DNA of 64,000 nucleotides from JAICUY01 sp038250515 (GTDB lineage: Bacteria; Chloroflexota; Limnocylindria; QHBO01). The position numbers and the translations under genes are program-made. This document shows, one piece after another, positions 15,508-23,567 of the stretch. The stretch's first letter is position 1, and each line of letters begins with the position of its first letter. The notes under the pieces are model-generated. The model worked only from the letters and a program-made list of their open reading frames with translations, was not told the DNA's origin and searched no databases. Where the stretch lies: contig JBBSCG010000004.1 in assembly GCA_038250515.1 (NCBI GenBank), positions 12,732 to 76,731 on the forward strand, read 5' to 3'.

Positions 15508-17256
15508 TTAGACGGCGAGCGGCTCGCGGTACTCCCCGTAGACGTGCCGCAGCACGCCGCACATCTCACCGAGGGTGGCGTAGGCGCGCACGCACTCGAT
15601 GATGGCCGGCATCAGGTTCACGTCGCCGCGCCGCGCCTCGTCCTCGAAGCGTCGCATGGCGGCGGCGTGCGCGGGTGCGTCGCGCTCCGACCGCACGCGC
15701 GCCAGGCGTCCGAGGTGTCGCGCCTCCTGCTCGCGCGAGATGCTCAGCAGCGGGATGCCCGGCTCTTCCCCGGGGTTCGCGTACTTGGTGACGCCCACGA
15801 CGTCGCGTTCATGCTCCTCGAGCTCGCGCGTCTGCTCGTAGGCGGCATCGGCGATCTCCGCCTGCGGGAATCCCTGCTCGATGGCGCGGACCATACCGCC
15901 GAGGTCGTCGATCTGGCGGATGTAGTCCCACGCCCGCTGCTCGGTCTGATTCGTGAGCGTCTCGACGAAATAGGAGCCGGCCAGCGGATCGACCGTGTTC
16001 GCGGCGCCGGACTCCTCGGCCAGGATCTGCTGCTGACGCAGTGCGATCAGAGCGGCCTCTTCCGATGGAACCGCCCACGCCTCGTCGTAGGCATCGGTAT
16101 GCAGCGATTGCGTGCCACCGAGGACGCCTGCCAACGCCTGGATGGCGACGCGGGTGAGGTTGTTGAGCGGCTGCTGGGCCGTCAATGACACGCCGGCCGT
16201 CTGGGTGTGGAAGCGCATCCAGGTGGAGCGCTCGTTCTCGGCGCCGAAGCGTTCGCGGGCGAGCTTGTACCAGATGCGACGTGAGGCGCGGAACTTGGCG
16301 ATCTCCTCGAAGAAGTCGTTGTGCGAATTGAAGAAGAAGCTCAGCCGTGGTGCGAAGTCGTCGAAGCGCAGACCGCGCGCGACCGCGTCCTCGACATAGG
16401 CGATCCCGTCGGCGATGGTGAAGGCCAGCTCCTGGACGGCGGTCGCGCCGGCCTCGCGGATGTGATAGCCGGAGATCGAGATCGTGTTCCAGCGTGGCAT
16501 TTCGCGGGTGCCGAACTCGACGGTGTCGGTCACCAGCTTCAACGAAGGCGCCGGCGGGAAGATGTACTCCTTCTGGGCGATGAACTCCTTGAGGATGTCG
16601 TTCTGCAGCGTGCCGGAGAGCTGGGCGCGTGGCACACCCATCTTCTCCGCGGCAACGATGTACATCGCCCAGATCATGGCGGCGGGCGAGTTGATGGTCA
16701 TCGAGGTCGAGATGTCGGCCACCGGCAGGTCCGAGAGCAGGATCTCCATGTCCGCCAATGAGCTGACCGCCACGCCGCAGGTGCCGAACTCTCCGGCCGC
16801 CTCCGGCGCGTCGTGGTCGTAGCCGTACAAAGTCGGCATGTCGTAGGCGATCGACAGGCCGGTGCCACCGGCGGCGATCAGCTTCTTGAAACGCTCGTTG
16901 GTGTCCTCCGCCGTGCCGAACCCGGCGAACATGCGCATCGTCCACAGGCGCCCGCGATAGCCGGTGGGATGGATGCCCCTCGTGTAGGGCGCCTCCCCGG
17001 GGAGCCCGAGATCCGCGATCTCATCCCAGCCGGCGTCACCGTCGGCCGATGCAGTGCTGAAGCGATAGCGCGGCCGTCCCCGATCGGGATCATTGGCGGG
17101 ATCATGAAGGTCGGACGGCGTGTACAGCCGATCGATCTCGACACCGGACTGGGTGATGAAGCGCTGCCTGCGCTCTGGTGCCTTCTCGAGCGTCGGCTCC
17201 AGGCGCTCGGTCTGCCACTGGCGCTGGTGATCGGTCCATCGCTTGCTGTCGCTCAT
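15508..17256 (-). CDS. Acyl-CoA (methylmalonyl-CoA type) mutase large subunit
   Basis: This is the catalytic TIM-barrel subunit of a coenzyme-B12 carbon-skeleton mutase, 582 residues and lacking the B12 domain, which is encoded separately at 33268. Family motifs include PYTRGIHPTGYRGRLWTMRMFAGFG near residue 90, SMTINSPAA, SISGYHIREAGATA and FNSHNDFFEE. The substrate-site Tyr is kept, but the usual TMY is TGY. Methylmalonyl-CoA is the likely substrate; isobutyryl- or ethylmalonyl-type substrates are not excluded. With MeaB at 33678 this forms a propionyl-CoA or branched-chain route. Confidence 0.92.
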   Translation of the reverse strand: MSDSKRWTDHQRQWQTERLEPTLEKAPERRQRFITQSGVEIDRLYTPSDLHDPANDPDRGRPRYRFSTASADGDAGWDEIADLGLPGEAPYTRGIHPTGYRGRLWTMRMFAGFGTAEDTNERFKKLIAAGGTGLSIAYDMPTLYGYDHDAPEAAGEFGTCGVAVSSLADMEILLSDLPVADISTSMTINSPAAMIWAMYIVAAEKMGVPRAQLSGTLQNDILKEFIAQKEYIFPPAPSLKLVTDTVEFGTREMPRWNTISISGYHIREAGATAVQELAFTIADGIAYVEDAVARGLRFDDFAPRLSFFFNSHNDFFEEIAKFRASRRIWYKLARERFGAENERSTWMRFHTQTAGVSLTAQQPLNNLTRVAIQALAGVLGGTQSLHTDAYDEAWAVPSEEAALIALRQQQILAEESGAANTVDPLAGSYFVETLTNQTEQRAWDYIRQIDDLGGMVRAIEQGFPQAEIADAAYEQTRELEEHERDVVGVTKYANPGEEPGIPLLSISREQEARHLGRLARVRSERDAPAHAAAMRRFEDEARRGDVNLMPAIIECVRAYATLGEMCGVLRHVYGEYREPLAV

Positions 17257-17300
17257 GCCGCCAAGTGTGCGGGCAAGACCGATGCCTCCGCAACCGACCT

Positions 17301-18224
17301 TCAGTCGACGAGGCTGGCCTCACGCTCCTCGGTGGCCGCCCGCTTCTCCTCGAAGCGCGAGGCGCTGGCGTCGAGGTGACCGAGGAAGTGCTTCAGCCGC
17401 GCTCGCGCCTGCTCCGCTCGCGGGGAGAGGCCGTCCATCTCGAAGATGCCCCAATGCCGCAGCAGCGGCCAGATGATCTCGTCATGGTGGATGCGCAGGT
17501 CGTAGATGCCGGCCTTGGCCATCTTCGCCGCCTTGCGCGTGTACTGGGCCATGCCGGCGCCGGGCATCTGGAAGTTGATGACTTCGGCGCTCACCGCCTC
17601 CACGACGCCGGATCGATCGATCTCGGCCGCCTCCGAGAGCATGTCACGGTAAAAGACCATGTGCAGGTTCTCATCGGCGGCGATGCGGGCCATGATGCGA
17701 TCCGCCACCGGGTCCGATGAATAGCGACCCGTGTTGCGGTGGCTGATGCGCGTGGCGAGCTCCTGGAAGGCGACGTAGGCCAGCCCGCGCAGCACGTTGC
17801 CTTCATCGGCGTGGCTGTAGCCGATCTGCAGCTGCTGCATGCGGGCCCGCTCAAGGGCCACCGGATCGATGTTGCGGGTGACGACCAGGTAGTCGCGCAG
17901 CACGATGGCATGCCTGCCTTCCTCGGCGGTCCATCGGTGCACCCAGTTGATCCAGGCACCGTCACCGCCCGCGAACATGCGGAAGATCTCGCGGTGGTAG
18001 CTGGGCAGGTTGTCCTCGGTGAGTAGATTGACCTCGAAGGCGATCTGCGCAACACCCGAGATGCGTGGCTGGTCCGGGGTCCACGGCTCCTTGTCGTAGT
18101 CGCGACCGACCGAATACGGGATGTAGTCGTGCGGAAACCATTCCCTGGCCATCCCGAGATGGCGGTTGAGGAACGCTTCAGCTCGCGGCTCGAGCTGGAT
18201 GAGCAGGTCGCGGTCAGTTGTCAT
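17301..18224 (-). CDS. Acyl-ACP desaturase (soluble di-iron)
   Basis: This 307-residue protein of the fatty-acid-desaturase-2 family inserts a cis double bond into acyl-ACP using a di-iron centre. Both iron motifs are present: EEGRH near residue 101 and DENLH near residue 190, with a further Glu at FEVN and FQELA. The start has GAGG just upstream. It follows the GDH-like gene and precedes the mutase gene on the same strand, separated by 226 and 44 bp. It implies aerobic unsaturated fatty acid synthesis. Confidence 0.9.
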   Translation of the reverse strand: MTTDRDLLIQLEPRAEAFLNRHLGMAREWFPHDYIPYSVGRDYDKEPWTPDQPRISGVAQIAFEVNLLTEDNLPSYHREIFRMFAGGDGAWINWVHRWTAEEGRHAIVLRDYLVVTRNIDPVALERARMQQLQIGYSHADEGNVLRGLAYVAFQELATRISHRNTGRYSSDPVADRIMARIAADENLHMVFYRDMLSEAAEIDRSGVVEAVSAEVINFQMPGAGMAQYTRKAAKMAKAGIYDLRIHHDEIIWPLLRHWGIFEMDGLSPRAEQARARLKHFLGHLDASASRFEEKRAATEEREASLVD

Positions 18225-18303
18225 GGGAGCCTCAACTGGACAGAGCGCCCCGAAGTCGACGACGCGCGTGTAGTCAGTACGCTTGGCGGCAATGTTTGCA
18301 TGA

Positions 18304-18326
18304 TCCGCGCCGTAATGCTGCGCGGA
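18304..18326. repeat. Perfect 7-bp inverted repeat upstream of the desaturase
   Basis: Arms tccgcgc and gcgcgga surround a 9-nt spacer in the 226-bp gap. It may be an operator for the desaturase gene starting at 18224, but no family of regulator is recognised. Confidence 0.35.
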
Positions 18327-18450
18327 CGATAATCACAGGGATGCCGCAATCCTGCTGGCAAGCTCCGGCGAGATCGCACGATCAAGTCGACCACCGGATG
18401 GGCGGCCATTTGTTGCGGGGATGAGTGCGACGCTCAGCCAGCGAGCTGCC

Positions 18451-19725
18451 CTACGGGTAGAGGCCTCGCAGCTGCGTGGCTTCCGCAACACGCGCGACGG
18501 CCACCATCATCGCCGCGCTGCGCAGGTCAACACCCTTCTCCTCGCTCATGGCAACAACGTTGGCAAAGGCGTCATCCATGATGCGGTCGAGCTGCGAAGC
18601 GATCTCTGCATCGGTCCAGAAGAACGACTGCATGTCCTGCACCCATTCGAAGTAGTTGAGTACCATGCCGCCGGCTGTGCACAGGATGTCGGGAATCATC
18701 CGGACCTGGTGCTCGCGCAGGATGGCGTGCGCCTCGGGCGTGGTGGGAGCGTTCGAGGCCTCGGCCACGATCCTGGCGCGGACGCCGCTGGCATTGGCGC
18801 CGGTGATCTGGCTCTGCACGCCCGCCGAGACGAGGATGTCGCAGTCAGCCGAGAAGATGTCGGCGCGGCGCATCGGCTCCGTTTCGGGCAGCCCGGCGAT
18901 GGCGTCGTGCTCGTGCACCCAGGCGACCGCCCGGTCGACGTCGATGCCGGACGGCCGAGCCACGGCGTCGCGGTCGTCGGCGATGGCGATCATTCGGCAG
19001 CCGGCTGCGCACAACATCTCGGCCAGGATGCTGCCGACGCGCCCGAATCCCTGGATCGCGACACGCGCGCCGTCGAGTGGCAGGTCGATTGCCCGCGCGC
19101 AGGCGGCGATCGTGCGAAACGCCCCTCGGCTGGTTGCCTCGCGCCGTCCGCGCGTGCCGCCGATCTCCAGTGGCTTGCCCGACACCGCGGCGGCGACCGT
19201 CTGCCCGGTGTGCATCGAGTAGGTGTCCATGATCCAGGCCATCGTCTGTGAGCCGGTATTCACGTCAGGCGTCGGGATGTCGCGGTCAGGACCGATGAGC
19301 ACGCTGATCTCCGTCGCATAGCGGCGTGTCAGACCCTCCCGTTCGTGGCGGCTGAGCGTCCTTGGATCGACGACCACGCCGCCCGAGGCACCGCCGTACG
19401 GGATCTGCACCAGCGCGGCCTTCCAGCTGTTCAGCATCGCCTGGGCGCGCACCAGGTCGAGGGTGAGGTCCTTGGTGTAGCGGGTGCCGCCACTGGCAGG
19501 CCCACGGTTGATGTTGTGATGGACGCGGTAGCCCACGAAGCTCTGCACGTCGCCACCGTCCATCGTCACCGGGAAATGCACCTCGAGCTCGCGCTTTGGT
19601 ACGCGCAGAACGCGGCGCATGCCGTCGTCGAGGTTGAGCCGCTCCGCCGCCTGGTCGAGTGCCGCCTGTGCCGCTGCCCAGCCGCCCTGCGCGACTCGAG
19701 AGGATTCAGCCGCCTGCGAGACCAT
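18451..19725 (-). CDS. Glutamate dehydrogenase-like protein lacking catalytic lysines
   Basis: The full-length GDH fold (424 residues) is conserved: an N-terminal substrate domain, GFGRVGS dinucleotide loop, PTPDVNT with the catalytic Asp, and NYFEWVQDMQSFFW. Two of three active-site lysines are replaced by serine: GPASGGTRY instead of GPAKGGIRY, and GGASGGV instead of GGGKGGV; the middle one (NSWKAAL) remains. The second GDH of the window (40024) has all three. It is therefore probably a regulatory or non-catalytic subunit, or has changed activity. The start at 19725 has AAGGAG upstream and is preferred over longer frames. Confidence 0.88.
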   Translation of the reverse strand: MVSQAAESSRVAQGGWAAAQAALDQAAERLNLDDGMRRVLRVPKRELEVHFPVTMDGGDVQSFVGYRVHHNINRGPASGGTRYTKDLTLDLVRAQAMLNSWKAALVQIPYGGASGGVVVDPRTLSRHEREGLTRRYATEISVLIGPDRDIPTPDVNTGSQTMAWIMDTYSMHTGQTVAAAVSGKPLEIGGTRGRREATSRGAFRTIAACARAIDLPLDGARVAIQGFGRVGSILAEMLCAAGCRMIAIADDRDAVARPSGIDVDRAVAWVHEHDAIAGLPETEPMRRADIFSADCDILVSAGVQSQITGANASGVRARIVAEASNAPTTPEAHAILREHQVRMIPDILCTAGGMVLNYFEWVQDMQSFFWTDAEIASQLDRIMDDAFANVVAMSEEKGVDLRSAAMMVAVARVAEATQLRGLYP

Positions 19726-19870
19726 GTGGGGAGTCTCCTTCCATTCGGTGCACAGCAGGCTAGCAGACGCGTTCGCTCGGTCAGATACCGTGGCAACATG
19801 GCTGCGTCCATTCAAAGCCGCGCCGGCGCACCAGCATTCGCGACCGGCGTTCGAACAACCGAGGTGAGCC

Positions 19871-20809
19871 ATGGCACCCCGCGTCATGACCGTCGCTGGA
19901 CCGATTCCGCCTGACAGCATCGGCTTCACGCTTCCCCACGAGCACACGGGCATCGCGCTTTGGCATGTCAAGGACCGATGGGACTACTGGGAGCTGACGC
20001 CCGATGACGAGCTGATCGCCGACGAGCTACGTGACTTCCGCCGCCGCGGCGGAACTGCTCTGGTCGACCTCACGCCGCCGGGTGTCGGTCGCGATCCGGA
20101 GCGGCTGCGACGCCTCGCCGGCAGCACGCGCCTGTTCATCGTGATGGGCACCGGCTGGTATCGGGAGACGTACTACCCGCCCGAGGCACGCATCGATCGT
20201 CGCAGCGTCGACGACCTGGCGCGTGAGATGGTGGCCGAGTTCAACGATGGCGTCGCCGGGACGGGCGTGCGGCCGGGCATCATCGGCGAGATCGGGACCG
20301 ACAAGCCGTGGGTCAGCGCCCAGGAGGAGCGGGTGCATCGGGCCGCGGCGCGCGCCGCGAAGCAGACCGGCATGGCAATCAGCACCCATGCCGTCCTGTC
20401 GCCGGTCGGCCTGGCGCAGTTGCGCATCTTCGCCGACGAGGGCGTGGACCCATCGCGCGTTGTCATCGGTCATGCCGATTCGTACCCGAATCTCGACCAT
20501 TACCTGGCCGTGCTGGACCAGGGTGCCAACCTGCAGTTTGACTTCCTGGGGCAGCGTTTCGGCATTGAGGAGGCCGCCGAGCCGCGGTTGATCGAGATGA
20601 TCGTCGAGCTGCTGGAGCGCGGCTTCGCCGATCAGCTGCTCCTGAGCCAGGACGTTTGCCACAACACGCAGCTGAAGGCCAACGGGGGATTCGGGTACGT
20701 GTACCTGCAGCAGCATTTCCTGCCGAAGCTGCGCACTGCGGCGGTGGGGGAGGGCGAGATCGAGCGCATGACGGTCGACAATCCGCGTCGGATCCTGACA
20801 GTTCCCTGA
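19871..20809 (+). CDS. Phosphotriesterase-like metal-dependent hydrolase
   Basis: This amidohydrolase-fold protein of 312 residues belongs to the phosphotriesterase/lactonase family. Metal ligands are visible: HEH near residue 20, GIIGEIG with Glu at the bridging position as in Php-type members, STHAV, IGHAD and LSQDVCH with the final Asp. The bridging Glu instead of a carboxylated Lys argues against a classical phosphotriesterase. The natural substrate may be a lactone or phosphoester. A GAGGTGA ribosome-binding site precedes the ATG. It is divergent from the GDH-like gene; TACCGT at 19787-19792 may be its -10 box. Confidence 0.85.
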   Translation: MAPRVMTVAGPIPPDSIGFTLPHEHTGIALWHVKDRWDYWELTPDDELIADELRDFRRRGGTALVDLTPPGVGRDPERLRRLAGSTRLFIVMGTGWYRETYYPPEARIDRRSVDDLAREMVAEFNDGVAGTGVRPGIIGEIGTDKPWVSAQEERVHRAAARAAKQTGMAISTHAVLSPVGLAQLRIFADEGVDPSRVVIGHADSYPNLDHYLAVLDQGANLQFDFLGQRFGIEEAAEPRLIEMIVELLERGFADQLLLSQDVCHNTQLKANGGFGYVYLQQHFLPKLRTAAVGEGEIERMTVDNPRRILTVP

Positions 20810-20827
20810 AGAACGCGGTCGCACAAC

Positions 20828-20857
20828 TTGACATGACTATGGTAGTTTCGTGTCATG
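20828..20857 (+). promoter_or_regulatory. Promoter/operator of the MerR-family gene
   Basis: TAGTTT (20843-20848) ends 6 nt before the ATG at 20855, a leaderless arrangement, with TTGACA at 20828-20833. A 6-bp inverted repeat, catgac (20832-20837) and gtcatg (20852-20857), flanks it. This suggests autoregulation by the encoded MerR-like protein. Confidence 0.45.
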
Positions 20858-21220
20858 AACGAATCCACCACCGACCGGCGCATCGGCCCAGCCGCCGAAC
20901 GCCTGGGTCTCTCGCCGCGCATGGTCCGCTACCTCGAGGCGCAGGGCGTACTGTGCAGCGAGCGCGGCCCCGGCCCACGGGGCCACCGGCATTTTCCACC
21001 GCCTGAGCTCCTGCTCGGCGCCGCGGCCGTCGCGGCAGCCGATGCAGGGCACCCGACCGCCACACTGCGCGCGCTGCGCGATCTGGCCGACCGCCGCGTC
21101 CGCGCGGCACTGGAGAGCGACGATCCGCTGCAGCGCTTCGAGCTGCTGGCGCTCGCGCGGGCCGTTGAGGAGGCGACGCGCCTGGATCCGGCCCCGCCGC
21201 AGCCTCCACCCGCACCATGA
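20855..21220 (+). CDS. MerR-family transcriptional regulator
   Basis: This 121-residue protein has a MerR-type winged helix (IGPAAERLGLSPRMVRYLEAQ at residues 10-30), a short helical region and a proline-rich tail. The second half lacks the cysteines of metal-sensing MerR proteins, so its effector is unknown. Its TGA overlaps the next ATG (ATGA), coupling it to a transporter-like gene. An inverted repeat over its own start suggests autoregulation. Confidence 0.8.
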   Translation: MNESTTDRRIGPAAERLGLSPRMVRYLEAQGVLCSERGPGPRGHRHFPPPELLLGAAAVAAADAGHPTATLRALRDLADRRVRAALESDDPLQRFELLALARAVEEATRLDPAPPQPPPAP

Positions 21221-21834
21221 CCGCACGACTGGGCCTCGCACCACGATTGGGCCTCGCGTCGCTGCCGGCACTCGTCGTTGCCTGCCTGGCGCTCATCAGC
21301 GCGCCGCTCGGTCCGTTGCGCGACACGGTGCTGCTGGTCGTCGTGCTCCGATGGCACTCGCGCTCGCTTCCCTTGGCTGGACCGACGTCCTGGCAGATCG
21401 GCTCTCGGTGCTCGGCTCCGGTCGGGCTGGCGATGGCGCGGCGGGGGATCGGCAGCTCCGCCGACCAGGTCGACGCCGCCATCTATGGCAGCAACGTCGG
21501 ATCGATGCTGTTCCCACTCAGCAACCTGACAAACCTCTTGGTGGTTTCGGCGAGCGGGGTGACCTTCGCCGCATTCGTCGGAGCGGCCGCGGTGCCGCAG
21601 CTCGCGGCCGCGGTTGTCGTCGGCGCGCTGCTGTACCGGCGCCTCGCGCGCCAGCCGGCCGGGCCTGTTGCCGCGGTGAAGCTGCCCTCGATTCCGAGGA
21701 CGCCCCGCTTGTTGGCCGGCGCGGCCGCCCTCCTTTCGTCGGTCGCCGCGGTGGCACCCGGCTTTCTCGGTGGAGACGTGCCACGCCGAGCCGAGGTACT
21801 CGCAGCCTGCGCGGTGCTGCTGCTCATCGGCTAG
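21217..21834 (+). CDS. Truncated ion-transporter (ArsB/SLC13-like) membrane protein
   Basis: This 205-residue hydrophobic protein contains GSNVGSMLFPLSNLTNLLV, resembling the re-entrant loop of ArsB/SLC13-type transporters, whose members usually exceed 400 residues. Several helices are missing between the first hydrophobic segment and this loop, and residues 45-70 are unusually polar. It is therefore probably a remnant or a minimal derivative. It is translationally coupled to the MerR-family gene (ATGA), which may regulate it. Family assignment is tentative. Confidence 0.55.
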   Translation: MTARLGLAPRLGLASLPALVVACLALISAPLGPLRDTVLLVVVLRWHSRSLPLAGPTSWQIGSRCSAPVGLAMARRGIGSSADQVDAAIYGSNVGSMLFPLSNLTNLLVVSASGVTFAAFVGAAAVPQLAAAVVVGALLYRRLARQPAGPVAAVKLPSIPRTPRLLAGAAALLSSVAAVAPGFLGGDVPRRAEVLAACAVLLLIG

Positions 21835-21851
21835 CGCCGCATACTCGTCCG

Positions 21852-22877
21852 ATGCGTGACGTCGTCGCCGATCTGAAACGGATGGCCTTCCTGCTCGAGG
21901 CGGCGCACGAGCCCGGCTATCGCGTCAGGGCATTTCGGGCTGTGGCCGGCCTTCTTGTCGGACTGACCGAATCCGAGCTTGCCGATCGGGTTCGTGCCGG
22001 GACGCTCCGGGAACTTCCGGGCATCGGCGAGGTGCTTGAGCGAACGATCCTCGAATCGGTGCGCGATGAGGAGCCGGTCTACCTGCGCCGGCTGGAGGCG
22101 ACTGGCGGTCGTCCGGCGGTCAAGGGTGGCAGCGAGCTGTGCGCCGCTCTGCGTGGCGACTGCCATGTCCACTCGGATTGGAGCGACGGTGGGTCGCCGA
22201 TTCGTGAGATGGCGGAGACCGCGCGCGACATCGGCCACGAGTACATCGTGCTGACCGATCACTCGCCGAGACTGACCGTGGCTCATGGGCTCTCGCCGGC
22301 GCGGCTGCGGACACAGCTCGATGCGGTGGCTCGTCTGAATGCGGATCTGGCGCCGTTCCGCATCCTGGCCGGGATCGAGGTCGACATCCTGCCGGACGGT
22401 TCGCTGGACCAGGAAGCCGAGCTGCTCGACCGCCTGGACGTGGTGGTCGGCAGCGTCCATTCCGAACTGCGCTTGCCGGCCGGGTCGATGACCCGGCGGC
22501 TCGTGACTGCACTGGCCGACCCGCATCTCGACGTGCTGGGGCACGTTACCGGACGCCTGAAGACGCGCAAGCGGCCGCGTCCGGAATCGGAGTTCGATGC
22601 CGAGATCGTCTTCGCCGCCGCCGTTCGATTCGACAAGGCGATCGAGATCAACAGCCGTCCCGAGCGAGCGGACCCACCGAAGCGGCTGCTGCGCCTTGCG
22701 GTCGAGGCCGGGTGTCGGATTGCGATCGACTCGGATGCGCACGCACCGGGTCAACTGGCATGGCAGCCGTTCGGCTGCGAGCGCGGGGCGCGCTGCGGCG
22801 TCGAGGTTGCATCGGTCGTCAATGCCATGTCGGCCGACGAGCTGGTGCGTTGGGCGGGGACTCACCAGGCCCAGTGA
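21852..22877 (+). CDS. PHP-domain phosphoesterase with helix-hairpin-helix N terminus
   Basis: This 341-residue protein resembles the C-terminal part of PolX-type polymerases without the polymerase palm. Residues 1-75 contain a helix-hairpin-helix (LRELPGIGEVLERTI). The PHP domain has metal ligands in DCHVHSDWSDG, VLTDHS, GIEVDIL, GSVHS, LGHVTGR, EINSRPER and IDSDAH. A DNA 3'-end-processing or histidinol-phosphatase-like activity is expected. The start is set by a CATACT box (21840-21845) 6 nt before the ATG; the longer open frame upstream overlaps two genes. Confidence 0.87.
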   Translation: MRDVVADLKRMAFLLEAAHEPGYRVRAFRAVAGLLVGLTESELADRVRAGTLRELPGIGEVLERTILESVRDEEPVYLRRLEATGGRPAVKGGSELCAALRGDCHVHSDWSDGGSPIREMAETARDIGHEYIVLTDHSPRLTVAHGLSPARLRTQLDAVARLNADLAPFRILAGIEVDILPDGSLDQEAELLDRLDVVVGSVHSELRLPAGSMTRRLVTALADPHLDVLGHVTGRLKTRKRPRPESEFDAEIVFAAAVRFDKAIEINSRPERADPPKRLLRLAVEAGCRIAIDSDAHAPGQLAWQPFGCERGARCGVEVASVVNAMSADELVRWAGTHQAQ

Positions 22878-22906
22878 ATTCGGGCGCTTCGACCGCCGAG
22901 CTCGAA

Positions 22907-22939
22907 GAAAAAGAAGAGGCGCCCCTTGCGGGACGCCTC
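22907..22939 (-). terminator. Intrinsic terminator of the cold-shock gene
   Basis: The stem of 22916-22925 with 22930-22939 has one mismatch and a 4-nt loop. On the minus strand it is followed by a T-rich tract (22915-22907). Confidence 0.82.
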
Positions 22940-22975
22940 GTTCGTCGTCAGCGGCCCGGAATGGGCCGCATCGGT

Positions 22976-23182
22976 CTATTCGACCGGCGCAACGTTCGTC
23001 GCGCGGGGGCCGCGGTCGGAACGCTCCGTGTCGAAGTTGACCGCCTGTCCAACCTGGAGCTGCTCGATCTGCAGTCCATCGGCCAGGCCGGAGAAGTGGA
23101 AGAAGTGCTCGTTGCCACGGTCGTCGGCAATGAAGCCGAATCCGCGGTCCGCAACGATGCGCTTGATAGTGCCAGTAGGCAT
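22976..23182 (-). CDS. csp: Cold-shock domain protein
   Basis: This 68-residue single OB-fold nucleic-acid chaperone has RNP1 (GFGFIADD) and an RNP2-like HFFHFS. It binds single-stranded RNA or DNA. AGGAGG lies 12 nt before the ATG, and no -10 box is close to it, so unlike many neighbours it has a leader, common for cold-shock genes. A strong terminator follows. Confidence 0.95.
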   Translation of the reverse strand: MPTGTIKRIVADRGFGFIADDRGNEHFFHFSGLADGLQIEQLQVGQAVNFDTERSDRGPRATNVAPVE

Positions 23183-23348
23183 GATTTGTTCGGGCCTCCT
23201 CGGACCGATGCAGAAACGCTCGCAATCGCAATCCGAAAGGAGTACGCCGACGCTTCGTGATTGAGCAGTGTGGAGCCTCGCCGGCGCTTCGTCAATGCAC
23301 CATACTTGGATTCATCATCCCGAGCAGCCACAGCCAGGAGAAAGCGCC

Positions 23349-23552
23349 ATGTCCGTCGCCAGGGTTACCGAGCTTTCATGCACCTCTACCGATAGCTTCG
23401 AGGAGGCCATCCGCCAGGGTATCGAGCGCGCCGGAAAGACGTTGCGTCAGGTCCGCAGCGCCTGGGTCAAGGAGCAGCGCGTCAACGTCGGCCGCGATGG
23501 CACGATCGAGTTCCAGGCCAATATCCTGGTCACCTTCGTCCTCGAGGACTGA
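23349..23552 (+). CDS. Dodecin (flavin-sequestering protein)
   Basis: This 67-residue protein matches the dodecin family: SFEEAIRQGIERAGKTLRQV, the flavin-stacking Trp in RSAWVKEQRV, and a C-terminal strand FQANILVTFVLED. Dodecins assemble as dodecamers that store flavin or its derivatives. The start at 23349 (MSVARV) is chosen from AGGAG about 10 nt upstream. CATACT at 23300-23305 may be the -10 box. Confidence 0.92.
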   Translation: MSVARVTELSCTSTDSFEEAIRQGIERAGKTLRQVRSAWVKEQRVNVGRDGTIEFQANILVTFVLED

Positions 23553-23567
23553 CCGCTCAGAGAGGAA

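Noticed and set aside
19799..19915. 38-codon leaderless frame before the phosphotriesterase-like gene
   Set aside because: It overlaps the start of a well-supported gene, and the box TACCGT is better read as that gene's promoter.
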